DNA from: Pelagibaculum spongiae
Lineage (GTDB): Bacteria; Pseudomonadota; Gammaproteobacteria; Enterobacterales; Pelagibaculaceae
DNA length: 64,000 bases
Direction of reading: 5' to 3'
Assembly (NCBI RefSeq): GCF_003097315.1
Contig: NZ_QDDL01000008.1
Coordinates: forward strand, 1 to 64,000
Part shown: positions 48,321 to 58,013 of the stretch, one piece after another
Numbering within the stretch: position 1 is the first letter of the stretch
How the letters are laid out: each line of letters starts with the position of its first letter
Program-made: the position numbers and the translations under genes
The notes under the pieces: model-generated
The model's database searches: none
The model's input: only the letters and a program-made list of their open reading frames with translations
Told to the model about the DNA's origin: nothing

Positions 48321-48355
48321 ACCTGCTAGCATTCGCTGTTAGCAGGTATTTTTTT
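48321..48355 (+). terminator. Terminator between pflB and pflA
   Basis: ACCTGCTA and TAGCAGGT pair around an 11-base loop, then ATTTTTTT. It would let little transcription reach pflA, matching the lower need for the activase. Confidence 0.85.
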
Positions 48356-48435
48356 ATTCGAAACTATTAAAAGTACTTGCGGTGTAAATGCCAGTATTAG
48401 AAACAGTAAATATTAGATGGTTAAAGGTTGCATTT

Positions 48436-49164
48436 ATGATTAAAGGTCGCGTTTATTCCACAGAATCTTTTGGCGCCGTTGATGGGCCAGGCGTTCGCTT
48501 TATTGCATTTTTACAAGGCTGTCATATGCGTTGTAAATATTGTCATAACCGCGATAGCTGGGATCGTAAAGGCGGAGAAGAACGAGACGTTGAATCATTA
48601 ATGTCAGAAATTATCTCGATTAAACCTTTTCTAAGAAAAGGTGGAGTAACCGTTTCTGGTGGTGAGCCATTATTACAACCTGAATTTGTTGCTGAGATTT
48701 TTCGTCGTTGTCATGAGGAAGGTTTGCATACTTGTCTGGATACTAACGGGCTAGTGATGCGCCGAACGCCGGCAATAGTCAAAGCGATTGCTGAATCAGA
48801 TCTGATTTTGCTCGATTTAAAACAAGCCGATGCAGCAAAACATAAAGAATTAACACTAACCAATAACCGCCCAGTATTAGAATTTGCCGAATACTTAACT
48901 TCTATTAACAAGCCAGTTTGGGTGCGTTATGTGGTGGTTCCGGGTTGGACCGATTCTTTAGAAGATGCCGAAAAACTGGCAGATGTACTACTGAAAATGA
49001 CCAACCTCGAGCGACTAGATCTATTGCCTTATCACAGCATGGGGGAATGGAAGTGGGAGCAGGCAGGTGTCGAAAATCCATTGCTTGGTGTTAATCCACC
49101 GCCCGCCGCAACGATGAATCGGTTGAAAGACTTTTTTAAAAGCAAAGGTATTCCGGTGAGTTAA
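48436..49164 (+). CDS. pflA: Pyruvate formate-lyase activating enzyme
   Basis: 242 residues from the ATG at 48436, which has AAGG 8 bases upstream and puts the cluster cysteines at 29, 33 and 36 (GCHMRCKYCHN), the same numbers as E. coli PflA. VTVSGGEPLLQPEF is the SAM-binding motif; LDTNG and YVVVPGWTD follow. It installs the glycyl radical on PflB. Confidence 0.95.
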   Translation: MIKGRVYSTESFGAVDGPGVRFIAFLQGCHMRCKYCHNRDSWDRKGGEERDVESLMSEIISIKPFLRKGGVTVSGGEPLLQPEFVAEIFRRCHEEGLHTCLDTNGLVMRRTPAIVKAIAESDLILLDLKQADAAKHKELTLTNNRPVLEFAEYLTSINKPVWVRYVVVPGWTDSLEDAEKLADVLLKMTNLERLDLLPYHSMGEWKWEQAGVENPLLGVNPPPAATMNRLKDFFKSKGIPVS

Positions 49165-49196
49165 ATCGCTGCAAATGCTGGTTGATGTTCAATTAA

Positions 49197-49538
49197 CCAG
49201 ATCAAGAACTAGACCAGACGATAGAAAGTCTACGCGGGCAAATCGGCCAAAAAATGTTCGAGAGTTGGCAGTTAGATACAGAACTCGCTGACGTTTGTAT
49301 CGGTTCGGGCAATTGGATGCGAGATGAAACCGCACAGCTGGATTATACCGATTTGATCAATATCGCTGAGTTATTCAGTTTTATTGGACAACCAGAACAG
49401 TCTAATTTGCCACCACTACATCAAGTGCCAGCGATGGTGAGGTTTGGTATAGCAGCTCCCTCTCTGGAAACCAGCATGATCATACTGGAGCAAGCCAAAG
49501 AAGATATTGCAGAGGTTGAGCAACTACTTCGAGGTTGA
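49197..49538 (+). pseudogene. Truncated HDOD-domain gene, C-terminal part only
   Basis: The frame is open from just after a TAA at 49194 and reads ESLRGQIGQKMFESWQLD, then DLINIAELFSFIGQP, then MVRFGIAAPSLETSMIILEQAKEDIAEVEQLL, the last ~100 residues of an HDOD signalling domain. There is no start codon before the ATG at 49254, which is inside the domain and has no ribosome-binding site. The N-terminal two-thirds are missing, so it is probably a remnant; expression as a 94-residue fragment cannot be excluded. Confidence 0.65.
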
Positions 49539-49651
49539 TACGTTTGCAATAAAGCGAATGCTTTTAAAGCATCCGCTTTTTAAAGTGGGTGTTTTGCTAT
49601 GGAGTGAGCGATTGTTTATATTTGTCGAATCAATGTTTATCAGGAGTTTCA

Positions 49652-50011
49652 TTGGACATCAATTCCCATGCCATTCAGGCGCTTCAGGTTTTGCGACAAC
49701 AAGAAAAGTTTATTGAAGATAAACAACTTTTTTACTCTGGCGCACCTGATGAGGCAACACGAAAGAAGGTTGAAGCGATCATAAACAAAACGCTGTACTT
49801 TCTAATCGCCGCTAAAAGTGAGCAATTTACCGAGGCACAGTTTTGGGCAGTGTTGGAATTTGTTGCGAGTCAATTTGCTTCGATGGATTCAGAAGAAATG
49901 GATCGAGCGCTAGGCTACATGGAGCAGATGATGCAAATCGTCGGCATTGAAAGCTCGCAGGGGCGACTGAACGAATGGCGCTATCGCTTTGATCCTGAGG
50001 TATTGTGGTAA
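49652..50011 (+). CDS. DUF4844-like small protein with TTG start
   Basis: 119 residues from a TTG at 49652. AGGAG stands 5 bases upstream, while the longer in-frame start at 49589 adds an unlikely Cys-rich leader. INKTLYFLIAAKSEQFTEAQFWAVLEFVASQFASMDSEEMDRALGYMEQMM-type sequence (helical, acidic) and the end GRLNEWRYRFDPEVLW resemble DUF4844. Function unknown; probably cytosolic. Confidence 0.65.
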   Translation: MDINSHAIQALQVLRQQEKFIEDKQLFYSGAPDEATRKKVEAIINKTLYFLIAAKSEQFTEAQFWAVLEFVASQFASMDSEEMDRALGYMEQMMQIVGIESSQGRLNEWRYRFDPEVLW

Positions 50012-50489
50012 TTGTAAAACCCATATCCAAAATTACACCGCTACAAAGCTGCCTGTAAATTCAAATGTATTGGGTTGGATAATGGCTGGGTTTTTAGAGG
50101 ATTTGTTATATTTCCCTTTAGATTCTTATCACCTACAGTCTGCTGTTAATATTTGATTTTAATATATTGTTTTTGTTTTGAACAAGTTTTGAAAAATAAG
50201 TCTTTAACAAGCTCTTAGCTCAGACTTTATTCGCTGTAATCCCCATTAAATTTAAACCAATTAAATGTAGTTCTATCTATTTCAATTAAATGGTTAGATA
50301 AAAATATAGTTAACCATTGTTACGGTGTTTCTGGCTCCAGAGTACAAGTGGATCGTAGTGAATATCTTGAAAGTAGTGAGTTCGTTACATAATTAGATTT
50401 AGCGATGAAATTAACAACAGTAGTATTGTTGATGGTGATTCTGTTGCTATATCGATCGCAGGTATTTCATACAGGTTTTAATTATTTTC
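50012..50489. other. Intergenic, AT-rich, no gene recognised
   Basis: About 480 bases rich in A and T with no supported frame longer than a few dozen codons, no clear promoter and no repeat. I see nothing specific in it. Confidence 0.5.
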
Positions 50490-50531
50490 AATAAAAAGCC
50501 CCGCTGGTATTAATCAGCGGGGCTTTTTATT
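50490..50531 (-). terminator. Terminator of the CsrA-like fusion gene
   Basis: A perfect 17-base stem: AATAAAAAGCCCCGCTG with CAGCGGGGCTTTTTATT around an 8-base loop, just past the stop at 50542. Confidence 0.93.
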
Positions 50532-50541
50532 GGAATAAAGA

Positions 50542-51660
50542 CTACATCATATGATTGTGCGGACGCGGGTCTTCATTAAAGTCTGGCTGGCGATCATTTT
50601 CATCTTCGTAATAGTCGTCATCCTCATCATTGTCCAAATCCAGTACCATCGGTACGGTATCAGCTTCTGAATAAGGTTGAGGCGCTGTCGTTTGATGATT
50701 CGCCTGAGCCAATGCCTGCTTTTGTTCTTCTCGAACTCGGTAGCGAGCTTCTTCGAGAATCGACTCATAGTCGTGCTCAGCTAGGGCTTCTCGCGCCGCT
50801 TCCATAAAGCGGGTCGACAAATTCTTCAGCTGATCGTTTTGCTCATGGCAGTGACGAATCAAACGATTCATGTGCTCGAGCCGTTGCTTAAGCTGGCCCT
50901 GTGCAAAACGGAAACTACGATAAACATTGGCTGGTAAGCGTCCGCCAGCGGCATTCATACGACCACGGAAGAAATCATCCAACAACAGCGATGCTTGTTC
51001 GACACGAGATTTAGCTGGAATCAGTCGGCGTAATTCAGACTCAGGAGAGTCGCCGCGTAATTTCCATTCAGGCAAGCCAAGCAGCTCAGAAACTTCGCGG
51101 GGCATTAGCGTAGATTCACGAACCGGACGACCCACATCAACTTCAGTTCGGACAACCGTCCAACTAGAAGGTGCATGAATTGCCAGTTTGACAATACCTG
51201 GTGAGACGACTTCATCGAGATAGATGAAAATGCCGAACTCTTGCAGATCTTCACAAGCTTTTTCTGGCGAAACCTGCTCTGCCGGACGGAAGATCAGACT
51301 TTGGCCTTGTTGACGGGTTAAGTACAACTTGTGATGACGAGCGCCGGGGCCACTTTCTATATCAGCATGTCGGTCTGGTTGCCAAGTACGAACAAAGCAT
51401 CCATCAGGTACCCGAAAGCGATAGCGGAAAAATTCTTCTTCTTCGTTATCTGAAACATCAGTCACGGTGACATTCAGATCAGGATGGTTTCGCAGGCTTA
51501 ACGCCGTACCCGCGGGACTCATGCCATTTTTCAAGGTCAGCATAATATGACGTTCACTGTCGATATATATGCCTCGCTTACGAGGAGCAGACTGCCAGGA
51601 CTGCTGTTGCTCACCCGGTTGAGTATAGTTATTCAACGCTATCTCCTGTCTATCTAACAT
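50542..51660 (-). CDS. Unknown protein with an embedded CsrA-like domain
   Basis: 372 residues. Residues 112-176 resemble CsrA: LYLTRQQGQSLIF matches CsrA strand 1 (LILTRRVGETLMI), and VKLAIHAPSSWTVVRTEV matches VRIGVNAPKEVAVHREEI with the AP, the RNA-binding Arg (Arg171) and the Glu (Glu173) in register. About 28 residues are inserted between them. Residues 38-93 may be a second, more degraded copy. A helical region (250-325) and a very acidic tail (about 335-372) follow. RNA binding is inferred. The ATG at 51660 is used; a TTG at 51636 has the better AGGAG site. Single gene with its own terminator. Confidence 0.55.
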   Translation of the reverse strand: MLDRQEIALNNYTQPGEQQQSWQSAPRKRGIYIDSERHIMLTLKNGMSPAGTALSLRNHPDLNVTVTDVSDNEEEEFFRYRFRVPDGCFVRTWQPDRHADIESGPGARHHKLYLTRQQGQSLIFRPAEQVSPEKACEDLQEFGIFIYLDEVVSPGIVKLAIHAPSSWTVVRTEVDVGRPVRESTLMPREVSELLGLPEWKLRGDSPESELRRLIPAKSRVEQASLLLDDFFRGRMNAAGGRLPANVYRSFRFAQGQLKQRLEHMNRLIRHCHEQNDQLKNLSTRFMEAAREALAEHDYESILEEARYRVREEQKQALAQANHQTTAPQPYSEADTVPMVLDLDNDEDDDYYEDENDRQPDFNEDPRPHNHMM

Positions 51661-52095
51661 ATGACTCTCATGGAGCCGTACCCTGACAACTTTGCCACGA
51701 TGGGCTGTTGTTTCTTTTGTTCACGATTCGGGCACTTACTGCAACGGATTCTGCCACTGTCAAGCGATGATCGCTACTACTAAGCGCAGTTTGACTGATG
51801 ATTACGAACCAAGCTATATGAACATATTCTCATATTTTGCCGGTTTGGCAACCAATTCCAATAGCTTAATAACACGTTTGTTATTTGCATCAACCGGCTT
51901 GATTAGTGGCCGGGTACAAAAAAGCCGATCATAAGATCGGCTTTTTTTTAACGTTCGATGCAACTAAAACGCATCAAGCGACATAAATATGCAGATCCAA
52001 TCTACCTCTAAATTTCTGATAGATTGATTGCGGATTGTCACTTTTTAGCCATTTCCAATAACTTTTTGAATGCTATCGGTTAATCTGAATTCAGA
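51661..52095. other. Intergenic between the CsrA-like gene and the FKBP gene
   Basis: 435 bases. An 80-codon + strand frame at 51692-51934 has no ribosome-binding site or family resemblance. The only clear structure is the terminator at 51918-51950. Confidence 0.5.
51918..51950. terminator. Terminator-like hairpin
   Basis: AAAAAAGCCGATC and GATCGGCTTTTTT pair around ATAA, with T-runs usable in either direction. The nearest upstream gene is the FKBP gene (minus strand), whose stop is 145 bases away. Confidence 0.85.
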
Positions 52096-52560
52096 TTAGT
52101 GAGCGTGGCCGTGCTCGATTTCTTCAGCAGTCGCTTCGCGAACACTTAAAACCTTCACTTCAAAAGTCAGGGTCTTGCCAGATAAAGGATGGTTTGCATC
52201 AACGGTGACTTCATCACCTTCAATTGCAACAACCATAATCATCTGTGGACCTTGAGGGCCTTCTGCTTGAAATTGCATGCCTGGCTCAATTTGGTCAACA
52301 CCTTGGAAAGCTTCACGAGGTACAACCTGAACACCTTCTTCATGACGCTCGCCATACGCCTTTTCAGGTGCAACATTAACCGTCAACTCTGCGCCATCGG
52401 TTTTACCAACTAAGGCTTCTTCTAAACCAGGAATAATGTTGCTAGCGCCGTGCAGATAAACTAAAGGCTCGCCTTCTGGTGATTGGTCAACTACTTCGCC
52501 AGATTCTAAAGTTAATTTGTAATCGATGCTGACGACCGAGTTGTTTCCAATTAAAAGCAT
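52096..52560 (-). CDS. FKBP-type peptidyl-prolyl isomerase, SlyD-like
   Basis: 154 residues from the ATG at 52560, with AAGGA at good spacing. The order is FKBP core (VSIDYKLTLESGEVVDQSP), the insert-in-flap domain (residues ~70-125) and the return strand LSGKTLTFEVKVLSVREAT, as in SlyD and FkpB. The C-terminus GHAH is a short version of the His-rich metal-binding tail. It catalyses proline isomerisation and acts as a chaperone in the cytosol. Confidence 0.92.
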   Translation of the reverse strand: MLLIGNNSVVSIDYKLTLESGEVVDQSPEGEPLVYLHGASNIIPGLEEALVGKTDGAELTVNVAPEKAYGERHEEGVQVVPREAFQGVDQIEPGMQFQAEGPQGPQMIMVVAIEGDEVTVDANHPLSGKTLTFEVKVLSVREATAEEIEHGHAH

Positions 52561-52709
52561 TTGGTTTTCCTTTATCAGGATGAAAAACAGCCACAACCGC
52601 GATGTGACCCAGTGCTACACATTGCACCAGTTCTCGAACCAGAACACAAATCTGATTCAAAAAATCTGCAGCTTTTTCTATTTTTGATTAAATGCAGCAG
52701 AGATAAAAT

Positions 52710-53939
52710 CTACAACACTTGTACCAGACGAATCCCGATATCTGCTTGTTTGCTGGTAGGAACTGCCAAGCTTCTGTATAGCTGGCGAGTAGTTGCTGGT
52801 GCGGTTTGCCATGACCCGCCTCGAACTACGGTCATGGTCATCTCACAACGAAAATTCCATGGCTTGCCATCTTCCGGCAACCGATCAAGCTGGTTATGCC
52901 AACAATCATTGGTCCATTCCCGAACATTACCCGGCATGTTGAAAATGCCGAACTGGTTGTATTTTAAATGCCCCGCTACTGCAGGGTGACGATCTGTTGC
53001 TGGCACTTTGCAGCCGTTACATACCGCTAGGCCTGTTTTGAACTTATCACCCCACCAAAATTTTTGATGAATTCCAGCGCTAGCGGCATAAATCCATTCT
53101 GACTCGCTGGGCAGTCGATAAACTTCTCCAGTTTTTTTACTTAGCCAGTTGGCGTAAGCCATTGCTTCAGCCTGGGAGATGCAGGTGATCGGTAATTTGC
53201 TGGATACCTGTTTGAAACAGCTGGGCATTTCTTGCTGGGTCGCCCTAGCAAATTCAAACCATTGATTACGACTGACTTCGCGCCGGCTAATCGCAAAAGA
53301 GGGTAGGGTGACAACACGGTCTGGTTGTCCAATAACGGGAATGACCAGAACACCAGGCGGCAGTCGAATCATTTCTGGTGCAAGAATGTCTTTGCCATTT
53401 TTATCTTTGCCGAGCTTGTCGGAAAAACTCAGTTTATTTGCCAGCTTTTCTGGTAATTGAATGCCGGGCACTAATGTTTGTGCTGCTTCTATATAGCCAT
53501 CGGTTTTTGCCGGTGATTTTGGCCAAGCTGAAGCGGCCAGAATGAAATATTTCATGGCAATCTGTCGGATGCCTTGCAAGGCTTTATTATTTTCTGGCTG
53601 TAATTTTAAAACTTGACGATATTTTTCCAGTGCATTTCTGCCACGAGGGCTAGTCAAGCGAACAGCTTTAACGTCTGCTCGTGCTGCTTGCAGTAAACTA
53701 GCAATTTGCTGTTTTTGTTCGGCGCTAATTAGTGGTTTTTCTGGTACAGGATTTTCAATCACAGCGGGTTTATTTGAAGCGGTCGCAGCAAGTGAAATAA
53801 CGGGGATGGCACTAAAAAGCAGGCAGCCTAAAAATAAGATTGGCTTGAGCCAGCTGCCACTAACAGGTGCATTGTTATCAGGCCGGTAGTGTGTGCGGTT
53901 GTTGGTCATAGCAATAAATGTAGTGGATTGGCTAGGCAT
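52710..53939 (-). CDS. SUMF1/FGE-fold protein, membrane-anchored or secreted
   Basis: 409 residues. A hydrophobic segment (PILFLGCLLFSAIPVISLAA, about 32-52) is a signal or anchor. Residues ~75-150 look like a TPR-like helical region (EKYRQVLKLQPENNKALQGI). The C-terminal ~240 residues are a formylglycine-generating-enzyme fold: FAISRREVSRNQWFEFA, YANWLSKKTGEVYRLPSESEWIYAA, MPGNVREWTNDCW, VVRGGSW and GIRLVQVL. Most bacterial members are not sulfatase activators and their roles vary. The start is uncertain by 30 bases. No sulfatase is nearby. Confidence 0.82.
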   Translation of the reverse strand: MPSQSTTFIAMTNNRTHYRPDNNAPVSGSWLKPILFLGCLLFSAIPVISLAATASNKPAVIENPVPEKPLISAEQKQQIASLLQAARADVKAVRLTSPRGRNALEKYRQVLKLQPENNKALQGIRQIAMKYFILAASAWPKSPAKTDGYIEAAQTLVPGIQLPEKLANKLSFSDKLGKDKNGKDILAPEMIRLPPGVLVIPVIGQPDRVVTLPSFAISRREVSRNQWFEFARATQQEMPSCFKQVSSKLPITCISQAEAMAYANWLSKKTGEVYRLPSESEWIYAASAGIHQKFWWGDKFKTGLAVCNGCKVPATDRHPAVAGHLKYNQFGIFNMPGNVREWTNDCWHNQLDRLPEDGKPWNFRCEMTMTVVRGGSWQTAPATTRQLYRSLAVPTSKQADIGIRLVQVL

Positions 53940-54107
53940 ATGGTGCTCGCGGTAAATCTTCTGTGTTTATCTTGCCCAGCCAAAACAGGCTGGGCAAGCA
54001 AATTTATCAATACTCACAAAGTGTGCAGATTTGCTTAAGTGAATTAGAAAATCTGCAGATCGTAACGGCATCCAGCCTCCATGCGAAATACAGGATATCT
54101 CTATAAA

Positions 54108-54141
54108 TAAAAAAGCCACGTTTGATTAAACGTGGCTTTGA
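54108..54141 (-). terminator. ppk1 terminator
   Basis: AAAGCCACGTTT and AAACGTGGCTTT pair around GATT, flanked by A and T runs, just past the ppk1 stop. Confidence 0.85.
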
Positions 54142-54157
54142 TTTTTTAGTGCAAGGA

Positions 54158-56230
54158 TTAACCAGCCAGTTTTTTAATCAGATAGTCTTGAGCTGACATC
54201 CGCTCTTCACTTTCATTAGGTTGATTTCTAACATAACTACCATCAGGTTGAAGTACCCAACTCATACAGTTATCGGCCAAGAATGGCGTTAAACCAAAGC
54301 GAATGATCTTTTCTGAAATTCTCTGGTTTTCAAAAGGAAATAAGATTTCTATTCGTCGATAGAAATTTCGTTCCATCCAATCGGCGCTGGAGGCGTAGAC
54401 CAAAGGTTTTCCATCATTATGGAAATAATAAATTCGAGTGTGCTCTAGAAAACGACCGGCAATTGAGCGCACGGTGATATTTTCAGAAACACCTTCAATA
54501 CCTGGGCGAAGGCTGCAAATACCCCGAACAATCAAATCAATTTTTACACCGGCTTGAGAGGCCTTGTATAAAGATTGAATCATTCGCTTATCTGTCAGCT
54601 GATTCATCTTAGCGATAATTTTACCCGTTTTGCCGTTAAGGGCATTTTCGGTTTCTGTATCAATTAGTCGGCTGAACTGTTTGTGCAAGGTAAAAGGCGC
54701 GCTATAGAGCTTCTTGAGGCGAGTTGCCTTACCCATGCCGGTTAATGTCTGGAAAACATAATGCATATCTTCGCCGAGTTGCTCGTCGCAACTCATTAAG
54801 CCGACATCTGTGTATAACTTGGCGGTACTAGTGTGATAATTGCCAGTTCCCAGGTGGACATAGCGGCGTAATTTATCGCCTTCACGGCGAACTACCATCA
54901 TCATTTTGGCGTGGGTTTTATGGTTAGAAACGCCATAAACCACCATCGCACCGGCTTCATGTAGTTTGTCAGCCAGTCGGATGTTATCGGCTTCATCAAA
55001 GCGTGCTCGAACTTCGATAACAGCAGTCACTTCCTTGCCAGCTCTTGCTGCTTCAACCAAGGCCTTTACAATTGCTGAGTCAGAACCCGTCCGATACACC
55101 GTTTGTTTGATTGCTAAGACTTCTGGATCACGAGCCGCTTGCCGCAGCAATTGCACCACCGGATTAAAGCTGTGATAAGGGTGATAAAGCCAGATGTCCT
55201 GCTTTTGAATCGCCTTGAAAATATTATCTCGACGATCTAGCGGTTGCGGCATCGACTGGTGCAGTGCTGGATATTTTAGGTCCGGGCGAGACATCATATC
55301 GATCACAGGCATTAGACGAGACAGGTTAACTGGCCCCTCTACCTGATAAAGGTCGACTCGACTTAGGTTGTATTTGCTCATCAGGTAATCAGAAATTTCT
55401 GGCGGGCAGTTATCTGCGACCTCCAGACGTACCGCGTCACCATAATGGCGCTGTGCTAATTCACCGCGTAGGGCGTGAGCAATGTTATCAATTGAGTCTT
55501 CATCAACGAACAGGTCGCTATTTCGGGTAACCCGGAACTGATAACAGCCGTTGACCTTCATGCCGTGGAATAAATCATCGGCAAAAGCGTGAATCACCGA
55601 AGATAAAAAGACAAAGCGATCACCGCCGCCGCTGACTTCATCTGGCAAACGAACCGCGCGAGGTAGCGAGCGAGGCGCATGGACTATAGCCAGTCCTGAG
55701 TCACGACCGAAAGCATCTTTACCTTCCAGCGACATCATGAAGTTCAGACTTTTATTGACCACTCGCGGAAATGGGTGAGATGGATCCAGCCCAATAGGAG
55801 TGACTACCGGTAAAACCTGTCGTGTGAAGTAACTCTTGATCCATTCTGTTTGTTGTTCGGTCCAGTCACGGCGACGAACAAAATGAATGTTTTCTTTTTC
55901 GAGTAGCGGGAGTAGTACTTCATTTAGCGCTAGGTACTGCTCGCTGACCAATGTATGGCAGGTGTCGCTGACTTTCTGCAATGTTTCTTCGGGTGGCATG
56001 CCATCAGCACCAATTTTTTGAGTATTGGTAATGATTTGCTGCTTAAGGCCTGAAACTCGAACTTCAAAAAATTCATCAAGGTTACTAGAGCATATTGCCA
56101 GAAATTTAACCCTTTCCATTAAGGGCAGGCTTTCGTCGAGTGCTAATTCAAGCACTCGACGATTAAATTCCAGCAGGCTCAATTCCCGATTAATGAATAG
56201 CTCTGTGCTGTGCAAATCAATTGGATCCAT
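54158..56230 (-). CDS. ppk1: Polyphosphate kinase 1
   Basis: 690 residues, the PPK1 norm. It starts FINRELSLLEFNRRVLELA after a short leader; the catalytic core has SNHKTHAKMMMVVRR, with the autophosphorylated His, and HLGTGNYHTSTAKLYTD. RGICSLRPGIEGVSENI completes the second phospholipase-D-like repeat. It makes polyphosphate from ATP at the membrane. No ppx follows. The hemB stop lies 60 bases upstream on the same strand. Confidence 0.96.
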   Translation of the reverse strand: MDPIDLHSTELFINRELSLLEFNRRVLELALDESLPLMERVKFLAICSSNLDEFFEVRVSGLKQQIITNTQKIGADGMPPEETLQKVSDTCHTLVSEQYLALNEVLLPLLEKENIHFVRRRDWTEQQTEWIKSYFTRQVLPVVTPIGLDPSHPFPRVVNKSLNFMMSLEGKDAFGRDSGLAIVHAPRSLPRAVRLPDEVSGGGDRFVFLSSVIHAFADDLFHGMKVNGCYQFRVTRNSDLFVDEDSIDNIAHALRGELAQRHYGDAVRLEVADNCPPEISDYLMSKYNLSRVDLYQVEGPVNLSRLMPVIDMMSRPDLKYPALHQSMPQPLDRRDNIFKAIQKQDIWLYHPYHSFNPVVQLLRQAARDPEVLAIKQTVYRTGSDSAIVKALVEAARAGKEVTAVIEVRARFDEADNIRLADKLHEAGAMVVYGVSNHKTHAKMMMVVRREGDKLRRYVHLGTGNYHTSTAKLYTDVGLMSCDEQLGEDMHYVFQTLTGMGKATRLKKLYSAPFTLHKQFSRLIDTETENALNGKTGKIIAKMNQLTDKRMIQSLYKASQAGVKIDLIVRGICSLRPGIEGVSENITVRSIAGRFLEHTRIYYFHNDGKPLVYASSADWMERNFYRRIEILFPFENQRISEKIIRFGLTPFLADNCMSWVLQPDGSYVRNQPNESEERMSAQDYLIKKLAG

Positions 56231-56290
56231 GGCCCACCTGGCTCTATTTAGTATTATTTTAACGTATGAATTTTTTGCCTGCTGGGGGTT

Positions 56291-57376
<1,086 letters not shown>

Positions 57377-57456
57377 TCATGGATCAACCTTGATTCTGTT
57401 GCGGATATACTCACATTATGCCTTCGAACAACAACAAGTAAAACTGGAGTAGTCAA

Positions 57457-57936
57457 ATGACACACACCCTTGAGCAGGTTTTGGACAATCTTGCGCTGAG
57501 CTTCACCGAAACTATCCCATTTCATCAATTGATCGGGCTAAGGGTCAATCATCTGGATGCCAATAGCATTGAAATGGAGCTGCCAATGAGCGACAAGCTG
57601 ATTGGTAACTATACCATGGGGATATTGCATGGCGGAGTGACTGCATCTGTATTAGATGTCACAGGTGGTTTATTGGGCATGGCTCATGACATGGGACGAA
57701 TGGTTAATGAAGAAGGTACAGTCAATGAAGAGCATTTAATGCGACTGGCAAAATTTGCCACGATTGATATGCGAGTGGATTACCTTCGCCCGGGTCGCGG
57801 TGAGAAATTCATAGCAACAGCTAAAGTAATTCGAGCTGGTAGTAAACTGGTAGTCTGCCGTATGGAAATGAAAAACGAAAAAGAGCAGCTAATTGCAACG
57901 GGTACTGCTAGTTATATTATTGGTGAGGCAGGGTAA
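57457..57936 (+). CDS. YigI-like hotdog thioesterase
   Basis: 159 residues, one hotdog fold: IPFHQLIGLRVNHLDANSIEMELPMSD, then the active-site helix GILHGGVTASVLDVTGG with the HGG typical of PaaI/YigI enzymes, then MRVDYLRPGRGEKFIATAKV. It hydrolyses acyl-CoA thioesters; YigI in E. coli prefers medium and long chains. Single gene, followed by a hairpin and a 20-base T-run. Confidence 0.87.
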   Translation: MTHTLEQVLDNLALSFTETIPFHQLIGLRVNHLDANSIEMELPMSDKLIGNYTMGILHGGVTASVLDVTGGLLGMAHDMGRMVNEEGTVNEEHLMRLAKFATIDMRVDYLRPGRGEKFIATAKVIRAGSKLVVCRMEMKNEKEQLIATGTASYIIGEAG

Positions 57937-57951
57937 ATACTAAATTTAAAC

Positions 57952-57999
57952 TGGCTGTTTCTTCGCGGGAGTGCAGCCGTTTTTTTTTTTTTTTTTTTT
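57952..57999 (+). terminator. Thioesterase gene terminator with a 20-base T tract
   Basis: GGCTG and CAGCC pair around a long loop, followed by G and 20 consecutive T (57980-57999). The tract is unusually long for a terminator. Confidence 0.7.
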
Positions 58000-58013
58000 G
58001 CAGTTATAGTTGC

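Noticed and set aside
51692-51934. 80-codon + strand frame ending just before a terminator
   Set aside because: The composition is Cys- and Ser-rich and patchy, there is no ribosome-binding site and no family resemblance; the terminator is better explained by the FKBP gene on the other strand.
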